Assembly (NCBI GenBank): GCA_017553065.1
Contig: JAFZND010000021.1
Coordinates: 1-5,579, forward strand
Source of the DNA: Clostridia bacterium
GTDB taxonomy: Bacteria; Bacillota; Clostridia; Christensenellales; UBA1242
Direction: 5' to 3'
DNA length: 5,579 bases
Shown: positions 1-4,533 of the stretch, piece by piece
Position numbering within the stretch: the stretch's first letter is position 1
How the letters are laid out: the number at the start of each line of letters is the position of its first letter
Translations under genes and position numbers: made by a program
The notes under the pieces: model-generated
Seen by the model: only the letters and a program-made list of their open reading frames with translations
Told to the model about the DNA's origin: nothing
Database searches by the model: none

Positions 1-27
1 AAAGACAACCGCATTTGGTTGTCTTTT
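1..27 (-). terminator. Hairpin terminator after the 455-residue gene
   Basis: A perfect 10-bp inverted repeat (1-10 with 17-26) with a 6-nt loop lies immediately after the stop codon of the minus-strand gene. Each arm ends in an A or T run, so it could work in both directions. The window edge cuts off whatever follows, so the full U tract on the minus strand cannot be seen. Confidence 0.75.
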
Positions 28-1395
28 TTATTGCATAATATCTTCGTCTTCTAAACAAATATCTTCTTTTAAATCAATATTTGGATTAGTGAGGTAAATT
101 TCTTCACCATCTTCAATTTTGGTTACTTCTTTACCATTATATTGTCTTCCATCTGGGTATACCAAATTATACTCAGCATCATAATATAATGCCTCACCGC
201 CATCTGTGCGATATTCAGATGCCTTTAGACCATTATCTTCATCTTCAATATCAATATAGTCATACTGTTCTTTTTCTTTGCGTTCTTGTCTTTTAATTGC
301 TTTATCTAATTGGTCTTGTGCAAAACTTTCATAATCTAAAATCATCTTATCTGTTTCATTTTGTTTAAACTTATAATAGTTTTCTTCGCACTCTGTAATA
401 TTAACGGGATACATATGTATAATCATTTGTTCTGGCAAATCTGATTTTGGTGTAATTGATGTAAGCACACGAGACAATATCCTACTTCTTAGTTTGCCTT
501 GTTTTTCTTCGTCCAAATTGCTGGTGTCTAATTCTATCTTATTGTAATCTGTGCCAACAATTTCAAATTTACAATTTCTCCAATCTAGTGACCCCTTAGC
601 ACCAAGACCGAAATTATATGGATTATATAGCGCACTCATACCATCTGCACCAATTGAAAAATCAAATGCTTTTGCATATTCATCAATGTCTACCTTGCCA
701 TTTATTGCAAATTGTGGTAATACCATGTGGCTTTTAAATCTGCGCACGCCATCAAAATATGGGTGCTTCTCGGTAATCATTTCTTGTGCAAAATTGTCAA
801 TGTATTTTTCAATTTCACTCGAGCCATATATTGATTTATTTGGTTTGTGTCTGTAATAGTAATCCACAAATGCTCTTTGATATTCCACAAAGCACACAAG
901 TGTATTCAAGTTCGCCATATCAATTGGCTTATGTGATTCAACCAAACTTTTAATTGTTTTGGCATTTTCTTCTACTAGTTTACTGCTGCCAAGAATTTTG
1001 TTATATTTTTCAGATAGTTTTTTATAGTGCTCATAGTTTGGTGAATGTTCTGATGTGTACTTCAATTCATTTTCCACTTCACGAAGTTCATTTTTGATGC
1101 AACTATAATAATATGATGGTTGCCCCATCTTCAAACCTTTGCGGTATGTGTGATAATAGTATTTGTGAAAAGGTGTTTTAACTTCACCATGTTCTTCATA
1201 TGCAGGTTTTGCAAATGTGTTGTTAAAGTGGTTAATAAACACACCAAAGGCATCACCAAAACTATTTTTAATAATTTCTTGTATTGCCTTGTTGTTTTCG
1301 CTCACAACACCGCGCATATATTTCCATGCTACTATTGATTTGTCTTTTGCAGAAAGTTTATCGTAATCTGCAAGTGTATTTATAACATATTTCAT
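28..1395 (-). CDS. Hypothetical 455-residue cytoplasmic protein with acidic C-terminus
   Basis: I do not recognise this protein. It has no signal peptide and no membrane segment, so it is probably cytoplasmic. Residues about 98-155 are rich in Lys and Glu and look helical, possibly coiled-coil. Residues 215-330 look like a mixed globular domain (VRRFKSHMVLPQF, then a Gly/Tyr/Asn-rich stretch at 249-272). Residues 355-390 are strongly charged (KRQERKEKEQ, then an acidic IDIEDEDN), and the last 20 residues are acidic. Three separate Tyr triplets occur at 79-81, 95-97 and 179-181. The ATG at 1395 is preceded by AAAGGGG at 11 nt and GGTAAC at 7 nt. It lies 76 nt downstream of the signal peptidase gene with no strong terminator between, so partial read-through is possible, but it also has a candidate promoter of its own overlapped by a palindrome. 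It ends at a hairpin. The open frame is long and convincing; the function is unknown. Confidence 0.85.
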   Translation of the reverse strand: MKYVINTLADYDKLSAKDKSIVAWKYMRGVVSENNKAIQEIIKNSFGDAFGVFINHFNNTFAKPAYEEHGEVKTPFHKYYYHTYRKGLKMGQPSYYYSCIKNELREVENELKYTSEHSPNYEHYKKLSEKYNKILGSSKLVEENAKTIKSLVESHKPIDMANLNTLVCFVEYQRAFVDYYYRHKPNKSIYGSSEIEKYIDNFAQEMITEKHPYFDGVRRFKSHMVLPQFAINGKVDIDEYAKAFDFSIGADGMSALYNPYNFGLGAKGSLDWRNCKFEIVGTDYNKIELDTSNLDEEKQGKLRSRILSRVLTSITPKSDLPEQMIIHMYPVNITECEENYYKFKQNETDKMILDYESFAQDQLDKAIKRQERKEKEQYDYIDIEDEDNGLKASEYRTDGGEALYYDAEYNLVYPDGRQYNGKEVTKIEDGEEIYLTNPNIDLKEDICLEDEDIMQ

Positions 1396-1402
1396 TGCAA
1401 AG

Positions 1403-1408
1403 GTTACC
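1403..1408 (-). promoter_or_regulatory. GGTAAC start-proximal motif, 455-residue gene
   Basis: On the minus strand the sequence AAAGGGGTAAC stands before the ATG, with GGTAAC ending 7 nt upstream of it. The GGGG (1407-1410) may serve as a weak Shine-Dalgarno. The same hexamer sits at nearly the same place before the signal peptidase and the 213-residue gene. Confidence 0.45.
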
Positions 1409-1433
1409 CCTTTAATCTTTAGTTATATATATT

Positions 1434-1462
1434 ATTTTACTATAAATAGTAAACTTTTGCAA
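1434..1462 (-). promoter_or_regulatory. Candidate sigma-A promoter of the 455-residue gene
   Basis: Read on the minus strand, TTGCAA (1457-1462) is followed after 17 bp by TAAAAT (1434-1439), giving a start near 1427 and a 5' leader of about 32 nt. The -35 is a moderate match (4 of 6) and the -10 a good one (5 of 6). The spacer and -10 hold a palindrome. Plausible but not proven; the gene could also be read from the signal peptidase promoter. Confidence 0.4.
1436..1453. promoter_or_regulatory. Palindrome TTTACTA-N4-TAGTAAA, possible operator
   Basis: A perfect 7-bp inverted repeat with a 4-nt centre lies in the spacer and covers most of the candidate -10 of the 455-residue gene. This is where a repressor would block polymerase. 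A related TACTA/TAGTA arrangement lies over the -10 of the 213-residue gene. It lacks the G+C and U tract of an intrinsic terminator, so an operator is more likely than a terminator for the gene upstream. The binding protein is not known. Confidence 0.4.
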
Positions 1463-1471
1463 TACCCCTCT

Positions 1472-2167
1472 TTATTTGAATGGGTTATAAAAGTAATTTA
1501 GTAGGGCAACCAGCGAACTTTTGCCTGCTCTTACAATTATTTCCACTTTGCCTACAACATCACTCATGGCAAAACTGCCTTCGGTAGAACTATCGTCACT
1601 ATTGTGCCTATTGTCACCAAGCACAAACACTTGGCCAGCATGCACTTTTATCGCACTTTGGGCATAGTTGTCTTTATCTACAAATAAGTCATCATCATTT
1701 TTATGATTCTCTTTGTAATTTTGAAATAATGCATATTCTTTTGCCATACCATTGTAGTCTGCTGAGCCAGGAACAAGACGAATATAATCTTCTTCTAGCA
1801 CACTGCCATTGCGAACAACTACATATTCGCCACCTACATTTTTAATGTCAACTGTATCACCGGGAAGAGCAATTACACGCTTAATTATTTCAATGTCATT
1901 TTTCTTTATTACAATAATGTCCCCATATGTGTAACTTGCATTTTTATCAATGTACACCACATCTCTATTGTGTTCATAATCTGCATAATTGTTTATGGTT
2001 GGTTTCATACTTTCGCCATACACATAGCTAGATGTAAAACAAAATGAAAAAGATATCATAAAAATGCTAAGATAAACGCACAAAAGAAAAATCACGACAG
2101 AAACATAGTCGCTAATATATCTTTTGTGTAATTTAAAAATTTGTTTATCTTCTACGCTGTATTTCAT
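1472..2167 (-). CDS. lepB: Type I signal peptidase (S26 family)
   Basis: This membrane-anchored serine protease cuts signal peptides from exported proteins on the outer face of the cytoplasmic membrane. All family boxes are visible: GESMKPTI with the nucleophile Ser53, YGDIIVIKK at 81-89, KRVIALPGD with the general base Lys96, and GDNRHNSDDS at 184-193. A single hydrophobic segment at about 21-44 follows a basic N-terminus (KLHKR), giving the one-anchor layout usual in Gram-positive bacteria. At 231 residues it is longer than typical compact Gram-positive enzymes; the extra length lies between the Lys box and GDNR (about residues 134-172) and is rich in Asp, Asn and Lys. No AGGAGG precedes the ATG at 2167; instead GGTAAC lies 8 nt upstream. 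The next gene on this strand is the 455-residue protein. The family assignment is certain; whether it is the main housekeeping enzyme or a specialised paralogue cannot be told here. Confidence 0.95.
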   Translation of the reverse strand: MKYSVEDKQIFKLHKRYISDYVSVVIFLLCVYLSIFMISFSFCFTSSYVYGESMKPTINNYADYEHNRDVVYIDKNASYTYGDIIVIKKNDIEIIKRVIALPGDTVDIKNVGGEYVVVRNGSVLEEDYIRLVPGSADYNGMAKEYALFQNYKENHKNDDDLFVDKDNYAQSAIKVHAGQVFVLGDNRHNSDDSSTEGSFAMSDVVGKVEIIVRAGKSSLVALLNYFYNPFK

Positions 2168-2175
2168 GCTTTTAT

Positions 2176-2181
2176 GTTACC
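2176..2181 (-). promoter_or_regulatory. GGTAAC start-proximal motif, signal peptidase gene
   Basis: On the minus strand GTGGTAAC lies before the signal peptidase ATG, with GGTAAC ending 8 nt upstream. No AGGAGG-type Shine-Dalgarno is present, so this motif, or only its GG/GGU core, is the best candidate for ribosome contact. Confidence 0.4.
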
Positions 2182-2202
2182 ACAAATATATATTTTTTCA
2201 AA

Positions 2203-2208
2203 ATTATA
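2203..2208 (-). promoter_or_regulatory. Possible -10 of the signal peptidase gene
   Basis: A consensus TATAAT on the minus strand lies about 36 nt before the signal peptidase start. I see no convincing -35 at 16-18 bp spacing, and the region is AT-rich enough for such a hexamer to arise by chance, so this is only a candidate. Confidence 0.25.
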
Positions 2209-2254
2209 TTTTGACTCCGTGCTTATTTTATACAAAATCTTACCATTTTTGCAT

Positions 2255-2283
2255 TTGTGTTAACATTTTGTTTATGCTACAAT
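2255..2283 (+). promoter_or_regulatory. Promoter of the tRNA-Arg gene (extended -10)
   Basis: TTGTGT (2255-2260) is followed after 17 bp by TACAAT (2278-2283). The TGC just before the -10 forms an extended -10 (TGnTACAAT). Transcription should start near 2290, leaving about 65 nt of leader before the mature tRNA at 2356, which would have to be removed by RNase P. Confidence 0.6.
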
Positions 2284-2287
2284 ATAG

Positions 2288-2326
2288 TTGCACTACCATA
2301 GTTTATCTCTCTAATGGTTCGTGCAA
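2288..2326 (+). other. Hairpin-capable leader of tRNA-Arg
   Basis: The leader can fold on itself: TTGCAC (2288-2293) pairs with GTGCAA (2321-2326), and ACCAT (2295-2299) pairs with ATGGT (2314-2318), leaving a 14-nt loop that contains TCTCTCTA. If transcription starts at 2290 the outer stem loses two base pairs but the fold remains possible. The loop and 3' arm contain the 15-nt segment complementary to the downstream tRNA, so the leader hairpin and the leader-tRNA pairing exclude each other. The pairing is seen in the sequence; a regulatory role is inference. Confidence 0.45.
2306..2320 (+). repeat. 15-nt inverted copy of a tRNA-Arg segment
   Basis: TCTCTCTAATGGTTC is the exact reverse complement of 2392-2406 inside the tRNA gene, which covers the base after the anticodon, the 3' anticodon stem, the variable loop and the first four bases of the T arm. 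The match is perfect over 15 positions and stops at both ends. It could be an element that pairs with the tRNA precursor, or a relic of a local inverted duplication. Confidence 0.8.
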
Positions 2327-2355
2327 AATTAAAATTTATATAATCAACTGAATAT

Positions 2356-2430
2356 GCTCCTATAGTGTAACGGATAGCACAATGGTCTTCGGAACCATTA
2401 GAGAGAGTTCAAATCTTTCTGGGAGCACCA
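2356..2430 (+). tRNA. tRNA-Arg (anticodon UCG)
   Basis: The 75-nt gene folds into a full cloverleaf. The acceptor stem GCTCCTA pairs with TGGGAGC (one G-U pair), followed by discriminator A and an encoded CCA. The D stem GTGT/GCAC encloses an 8-nt loop with GG and A20. The anticodon stem ATGGT/ACCAT holds the loop CTTCGGA, placing the anticodon TCG at 2389-2391. The variable loop has 4 nt, and the T stem GAGAG/CTTTC has one G-U pair around TTCAAAT. A20 and C35, the main arginine identity bases, are both present. It would read CGA and, by wobble, CGG. The gene stands alone, with its own promoter and a hairpin terminator 5 nt downstream. The 3' anticodon stem through the start of the T arm is perfectly complementary to part of its own leader. 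Confidence 0.96.
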
Positions 2431-2434
2431 AACA

Positions 2435-2460
2435 AAAAGCAGAGCAAGTGCTCTGCTTTT
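2435..2460. terminator. Bidirectional terminator between tRNA-Arg and the 213-residue gene
   Basis: AAAAGCAGAGC (2435-2445) pairs perfectly with GCTCTGCTTTT (2450-2460) around a 4-nt loop. On the plus strand it ends the tRNA transcript with TTTT; on the minus strand it ends the 213-residue gene with a run of five T. The stop codon of that gene (2459-2461) overlaps the end of the stem. Confidence 0.9.
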
Positions 2461-3100
2461 ATCTTTCTAACACATCTTCTGCAATTCTTTCTGGATTTTT
2501 ACTTTTTACAGATTCAAAAATACTTTTTAGTGAAGGTTTGTGCTTTGGTTCAATTAGTCTATTCACCTTTGCCCCCACCTCTTCTGGTGTGCGTTCATCA
2601 CGAACTATGAATGGGTCATATCCATAGTTTTCCAATTGTTGTTGTACCAAATTTTTGTATTTTGTTTTACCAATAAAGCTTTCTACATGTAATTGGGTAA
2701 AATCCTCATTTTCTGCACACTCATTTAGTGCTTTTTCAATTGCCCTTGACTTAATTTTAATTAGTTTTGGTTCGTTTATATATAGCATTGCCGCTTTAAC
2801 TTCTTGCAACATTGCTTGGTTTTCAATCATTTGTTGTTTTGTTGTTGTTTTGTCTGCATTTGCAGAACCTGCATAAGTTATGCAAATAGAGTGTGGAACA
2901 CTGTTTTTATCTATGAAATAGTGATAGTTGTCTTCTACTACACCACCCACAACTTTGTCGTGGTGCACTAGTCTTGACACACAATATCTGCCAATTTCTG
3001 CTTTGTTTTCCACTTTAAATTCGTATAAATCACCGGTTTTGCAAAATGCTAATTTTGCGGCATAATTGTGAATTTTTTGTTCTTTCGTCAATTTTACCAT
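2459..3100 (-). CDS. Hypothetical 213-residue protein
   Basis: I do not recognise this protein. It has no signal peptide and no membrane segment. Residues 1-75 look like a small mixed domain (CKTGDLYEFKV, GRYCVSRLVHH, VVEDNYHYFID). Residues 85-160 look mostly helical and are rich in Gln, Glu and Lys (KQQMIENQAMLQEVKAAML). The C-terminus (163-213) is charged and Pro/Lys-rich. Cysteines at 20, 40, 73 and 128 and histidines at 46-47 and 60 form no obvious zinc site. The ATG at 3100 is supported by a strong promoter about 30 bp upstream and by GGGGTAAC ending 6 nt before it. The gene is monocistronic, bounded by the upstream operon's terminator at 3188-3218 and its own terminator at 2435-2460. 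Palindromes over its promoter suggest tight control. It could be a DNA- or RNA-associated accessory protein, but nothing in the sequence proves that. Confidence 0.85.
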   Translation of the reverse strand: MVKLTKEQKIHNYAAKLAFCKTGDLYEFKVENKAEIGRYCVSRLVHHDKVVGGVVEDNYHYFIDKNSVPHSICITYAGSANADKTTTKQQMIENQAMLQEVKAAMLYINEPKLIKIKSRAIEKALNECAENEDFTQLHVESFIGKTKYKNLVQQQLENYGYDPFIVRDERTPEEVGAKVNRLIEPKHKPSLKSIFESVKSKNPERIAEDVLER

Positions 3101-3106
3101 ATTAGA

Positions 3107-3112
3107 GTTACC
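3107..3112 (-). promoter_or_regulatory. GGTAAC start-proximal motif, 213-residue gene
   Basis: On the minus strand GTGGGGTAAC lies before the ATG, with GGTAAC ending 6 nt upstream. The preceding GG extends the G run to GGGG, as in the 455-residue gene; both genes therefore carry the octamer GGGGTAAC. No AGGAGG is present. Confidence 0.45.
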
Positions 3113-3121
3113 CCACTACTA

Positions 3122-3150
3122 ATACTAGAATAGTATATCATAATATACTA
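3122..3150. promoter_or_regulatory. Overlapping palindromes over the 213-residue gene promoter, possible operator
   Basis: Two perfect inverted repeats share one half-site: ATACTA-GAA-TAGTAT (3122-3136) and TAGTATA-N6-TATACTA (3131-3150). The shared half-site contains the whole -10, and the outer half-sites fall in the spacer and at the transcription start. This is a typical place for a repressor. The first palindrome resembles the TACTA-N4-TAGTA dyad over the promoter of the 455-residue gene. The binding protein is not identified. Confidence 0.5.
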
Positions 3151-3160
3151 TATCCGTCAA
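3132..3160 (-). promoter_or_regulatory. Strong sigma-A promoter of the 213-residue gene
   Basis: On the minus strand TTGACG (3155-3160) and TATACT (3132-3137) are separated by exactly 17 bp and match the consensus at 5 and 4 of 6 positions. The start should fall near 3125, giving a 5' leader of about 25 nt. Confidence 0.75.
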
Positions 3161-3187
3161 ACAAATGCACGCTTAGTAATTATACAC

Positions 3188-3218
3188 AAAAAAACGGGAC
3201 ATCATTTGTCCTGTTTTT
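3188..3218 (-). terminator. Terminator of the phosphatase / membrane protein operon
   Basis: A 12-position stem (3190-3201 with 3207-3218) has one mismatch when read on the minus strand and ends in a run of seven T. The stop codon of the membrane protein (3202-3204) lies in the loop. It insulates the next minus-strand promoter at 3132-3160. Confidence 0.9.
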
Positions 3219-3885
3219 GTTTTACTTTTATTCTATTTAATCTCCATAGAGCAGCACTAATTAAATATGCAAATATTAGCATTACTGAAAACACTACAAT
3301 TGTCATACCTATGCTACCTTGGGCAAACAAATACCAATCATATTTATATGGCACCTTGCCGTCCACAATGTGTGTAAATGCATTTATTACGTAATATACT
3401 CCATATAACACTGTAGGAATTAAACATAATAACACATATCTAAACTTTATGCTCTTAGTTTTTTCAAAACATAAAAATGTTATTATTGCAAAAATCGGAA
3501 CTAGTATGTGAAAGAATAAATTGCTATTCATATATAGCGCAGCACAATTACTGCCAGTAATTGGAGTTAGGTACAATACAACAGTAAGTAGGGTTACACT
3601 AACCCCAACTGTAAACATTAGTTTTAGTAAACTTAACCCTGTGGGTATTTTGCTAATTTTGTTTTGAAGTAACAACACATCATACACGGCATACACAACC
3701 GCCATAATTCCCATAAGCAAATTTGATTGCACTGTGTAAAATTGCAACATGTTTATTCCGTCTTCTGTAAGCAATGTTGCGTGACCCATAAATTCAAAAT
3801 GTGTATACATGGCAATTGTGGCAAAAATTACAAAAATTGCAATAATTACATTAAATATAAGAGAAATTTTGGCACTTTTATGCAT
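3202..3885 (-). CDS. Six-helix membrane protein, Pr6Pr / FAR-17a-AIG1-like
   Basis: This is a 227-residue integral membrane protein with six hydrophobic segments at about 8-27, 47-72, 86-106, 122-141, 148-168 and 189-213, and a basic tail (RLNRIKVKQKQDK) suggesting a cytoplasmic C-terminus. The pattern FYTVQSNLL at 49-57, YLTP at 105-108, FFHILVP at 124-130 and LIPTVLYGVYYVIN at 155-168 resembles the bacterial Pr6Pr membrane proteins, distant relatives of eukaryotic FAR-17a/AIG1/ADTRP. In AIG1 and ADTRP a membrane Thr and His hydrolyse fatty-acid esters of hydroxy fatty acids; Thr51 and His126 are possible counterparts here, which is inference. I chose the ATG at 3885 because AAAGGAG (3893-3899) lies 7 nt upstream. 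A longer frame reaches 3996 but only runs into the phosphatase gene. The start overlaps the phosphatase stop by 8 nt (ATGCATAA), indicating translational coupling. The family call is moderately sure; the substrate is unknown. Confidence 0.8.
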   Translation of the reverse strand: MHKSAKISLIFNVIIAIFVIFATIAMYTHFEFMGHATLLTEDGINMLQFYTVQSNLLMGIMAVVYAVYDVLLLQNKISKIPTGLSLLKLMFTVGVSVTLLTVVLYLTPITGSNCAALYMNSNLFFHILVPIFAIITFLCFEKTKSIKFRYVLLCLIPTVLYGVYYVINAFTHIVDGKVPYKYDWYLFAQGSIGMTIVVFSVMLIFAYLISAALWRLNRIKVKQKQDK

Positions 3886-4417
3886 TTTTACTCTCCTTTG
3901 ACACATTTTGAAAGCATAATTTACATGCATTACCAACACGTGTCCAAACCAAATCTGTGCCGGCCTGCACACCATAAAAGTATGCATACATTGCATAACT
4001 TAAACTGCTGTGCCCCACCACCAAAATGCTTTTATCTGTACCATCATCATTTGCCTTTATTACATTATCTAAAAACGAAAATACTCTTGTCAAAAATTGT
4101 TTACACCCTTCTGGTTTTGTGTGCGAATATTCTGGGTTTAGATAGTTTGCATCGTACTCTGCCACTTGCTTTTGGCTAAGTTTACTTTTGTCTGTATCGC
4201 GCTCAGTAATGCGCTTGTCATACACGACATTTTCTAGCCCCAACTTTTTTGCAATAATTTTTGCAGTGGCAATTGTTCTATTTAGAGGTGACACGTACAC
4301 TTTTGTGATATTTTCATACCACAAATCACTACAAACACTTTTAGCTTGTCTTTTGCCCCTACATGTTAATTTATCTCCTACACTTTCTGCGTGGCGCACA
4401 AATATAATTTTTAGCAT
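3878..4417 (-). CDS. Histidine phosphatase family protein (phosphoglycerate-mutase-like)
   Basis: This 179-residue cytoplasmic enzyme belongs to the branch of the histidine phosphatase superfamily that transfers a phosphoryl group to a catalytic His. The N-terminal VRHAES motif supplies Arg8 and the nucleophile His9 (RHA rather than the common RHG). SPLNRTIATA at 43-52 supplies Arg47, Glu72 in ITERD is the likely proton donor, and VVGHSS supplies the second His136. All core catalytic residues are therefore present. The length is slightly below that of typical GpmB/CobC-like members, and substrate specificity cannot be read from sequence. It is the first gene of a two-gene operon and overlaps the downstream membrane protein by 8 nt. 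Its promoter at 4447-4475 is interleaved with that of the divergent Nudix gene. A GGGAAAAGAGA sequence just before the ATG serves as a weak Shine-Dalgarno. The alternative, a phosphoglycerate mutase, is less likely given the short length and the lack of the mutase insertions. Confidence 0.92.
   Translation of the reverse strand: MLKIIFVRHAESVGDKLTCRGKRQAKSVCSDLWYENITKVYVSPLNRTIATAKIIAKKLGLENVVYDKRITERDTDKSKLSQKQVAEYDANYLNPEYSHTKPEGCKQFLTRVFSFLDNVIKANDDGTDKSILVVGHSSLSYAMYAYFYGVQAGTDLVWTRVGNACKLCFQNVSKESKNA
3893..3899 (-). promoter_or_regulatory. Ribosome binding site fixing the membrane protein start
   Basis: AAAGGAG on the minus strand, 7 nt before the ATG at 3885, is a near-ideal Shine-Dalgarno. 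It lies inside the 3' end of the phosphatase gene and decides between the start at 3885 and a longer in-frame start at 3996. Confidence 0.85.
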
Positions 4418-4446
4418 TTCTCTTTTCCCTTTTTTAACCTAATTTT

Positions 4447-4475
4447 ATTGTACCAAATCAAATTACAAATATCAA
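4447..4475 (-). promoter_or_regulatory. Promoter of the phosphatase operon
   Basis: On the minus strand TTGATA (4470-4475) and TACAAT (4447-4452) are spaced by 17 bp, both close to consensus. Transcription should start near 4440, about 23 nt before the ATG. The -35 hexamer lies inside the spacer of the divergent Nudix promoter, so the two promoters overlap face to face. Confidence 0.7.
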
Positions 4476-4491
4476 TTTATTGTGATATAAT
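4463..4491 (+). promoter_or_regulatory. Promoter of the Nudix gene (extended -10)
   Basis: A perfect TATAAT (4486-4491) is preceded by TGA, forming the extended -10 TGnTATAAT. The -35 at 17 bp, TTACAA (4463-4468), is weak, as is common with an extended -10. The start should be near 4498. The promoter overlaps the divergent phosphatase promoter. Confidence 0.7.
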
Positions 4492-4533
4492 GATTGTAGT
4501 CAAATTGCTAAAAATAATTACAGAGGACAAAAA

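Noticed and set aside
551..856. Plus-strand open frame of 101 codons
   Set aside because: It lies antisense within the 455-residue gene and has no ribosome site or family resemblance.
1436..1453. Intrinsic terminator after the signal peptidase gene
   Set aside because: The stem is nearly all A-T with no proper U tract and overlaps a candidate promoter, so an operator fits better.
2306..2406. Attachment-site repeat of an integrated element at the tRNA
   Set aside because: The repeat is inverted rather than direct, lies upstream of the tRNA, and no integrase or mobile gene is present.
2290..2430. T-box riboswitch in front of the tRNA
   Set aside because: No T-box sequence, specifier loop or antiterminator is visible, and the downstream gene is a tRNA, not an amino-acid gene.
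2382..2627. Plus-strand open frame starting inside the tRNA
   Set aside because: It begins in the anticodon stem, crosses a strong terminator and is antisense to the 213-residue gene.
3886..3996. N-terminal extension of the membrane protein to an ATG at 3996
   Set aside because: It lies wholly inside the phosphatase gene, adds a polar non-membrane stretch, and the AAAGGAG site sits 7 nt before the ATG at 3885.
3727..4179. Plus-strand open frame of 150 codons
   Set aside because: It is the reverse of the phosphatase and membrane protein genes, is rich in Cys, His and Tyr as expected of a shadow, and has no promoter or ribosome site.
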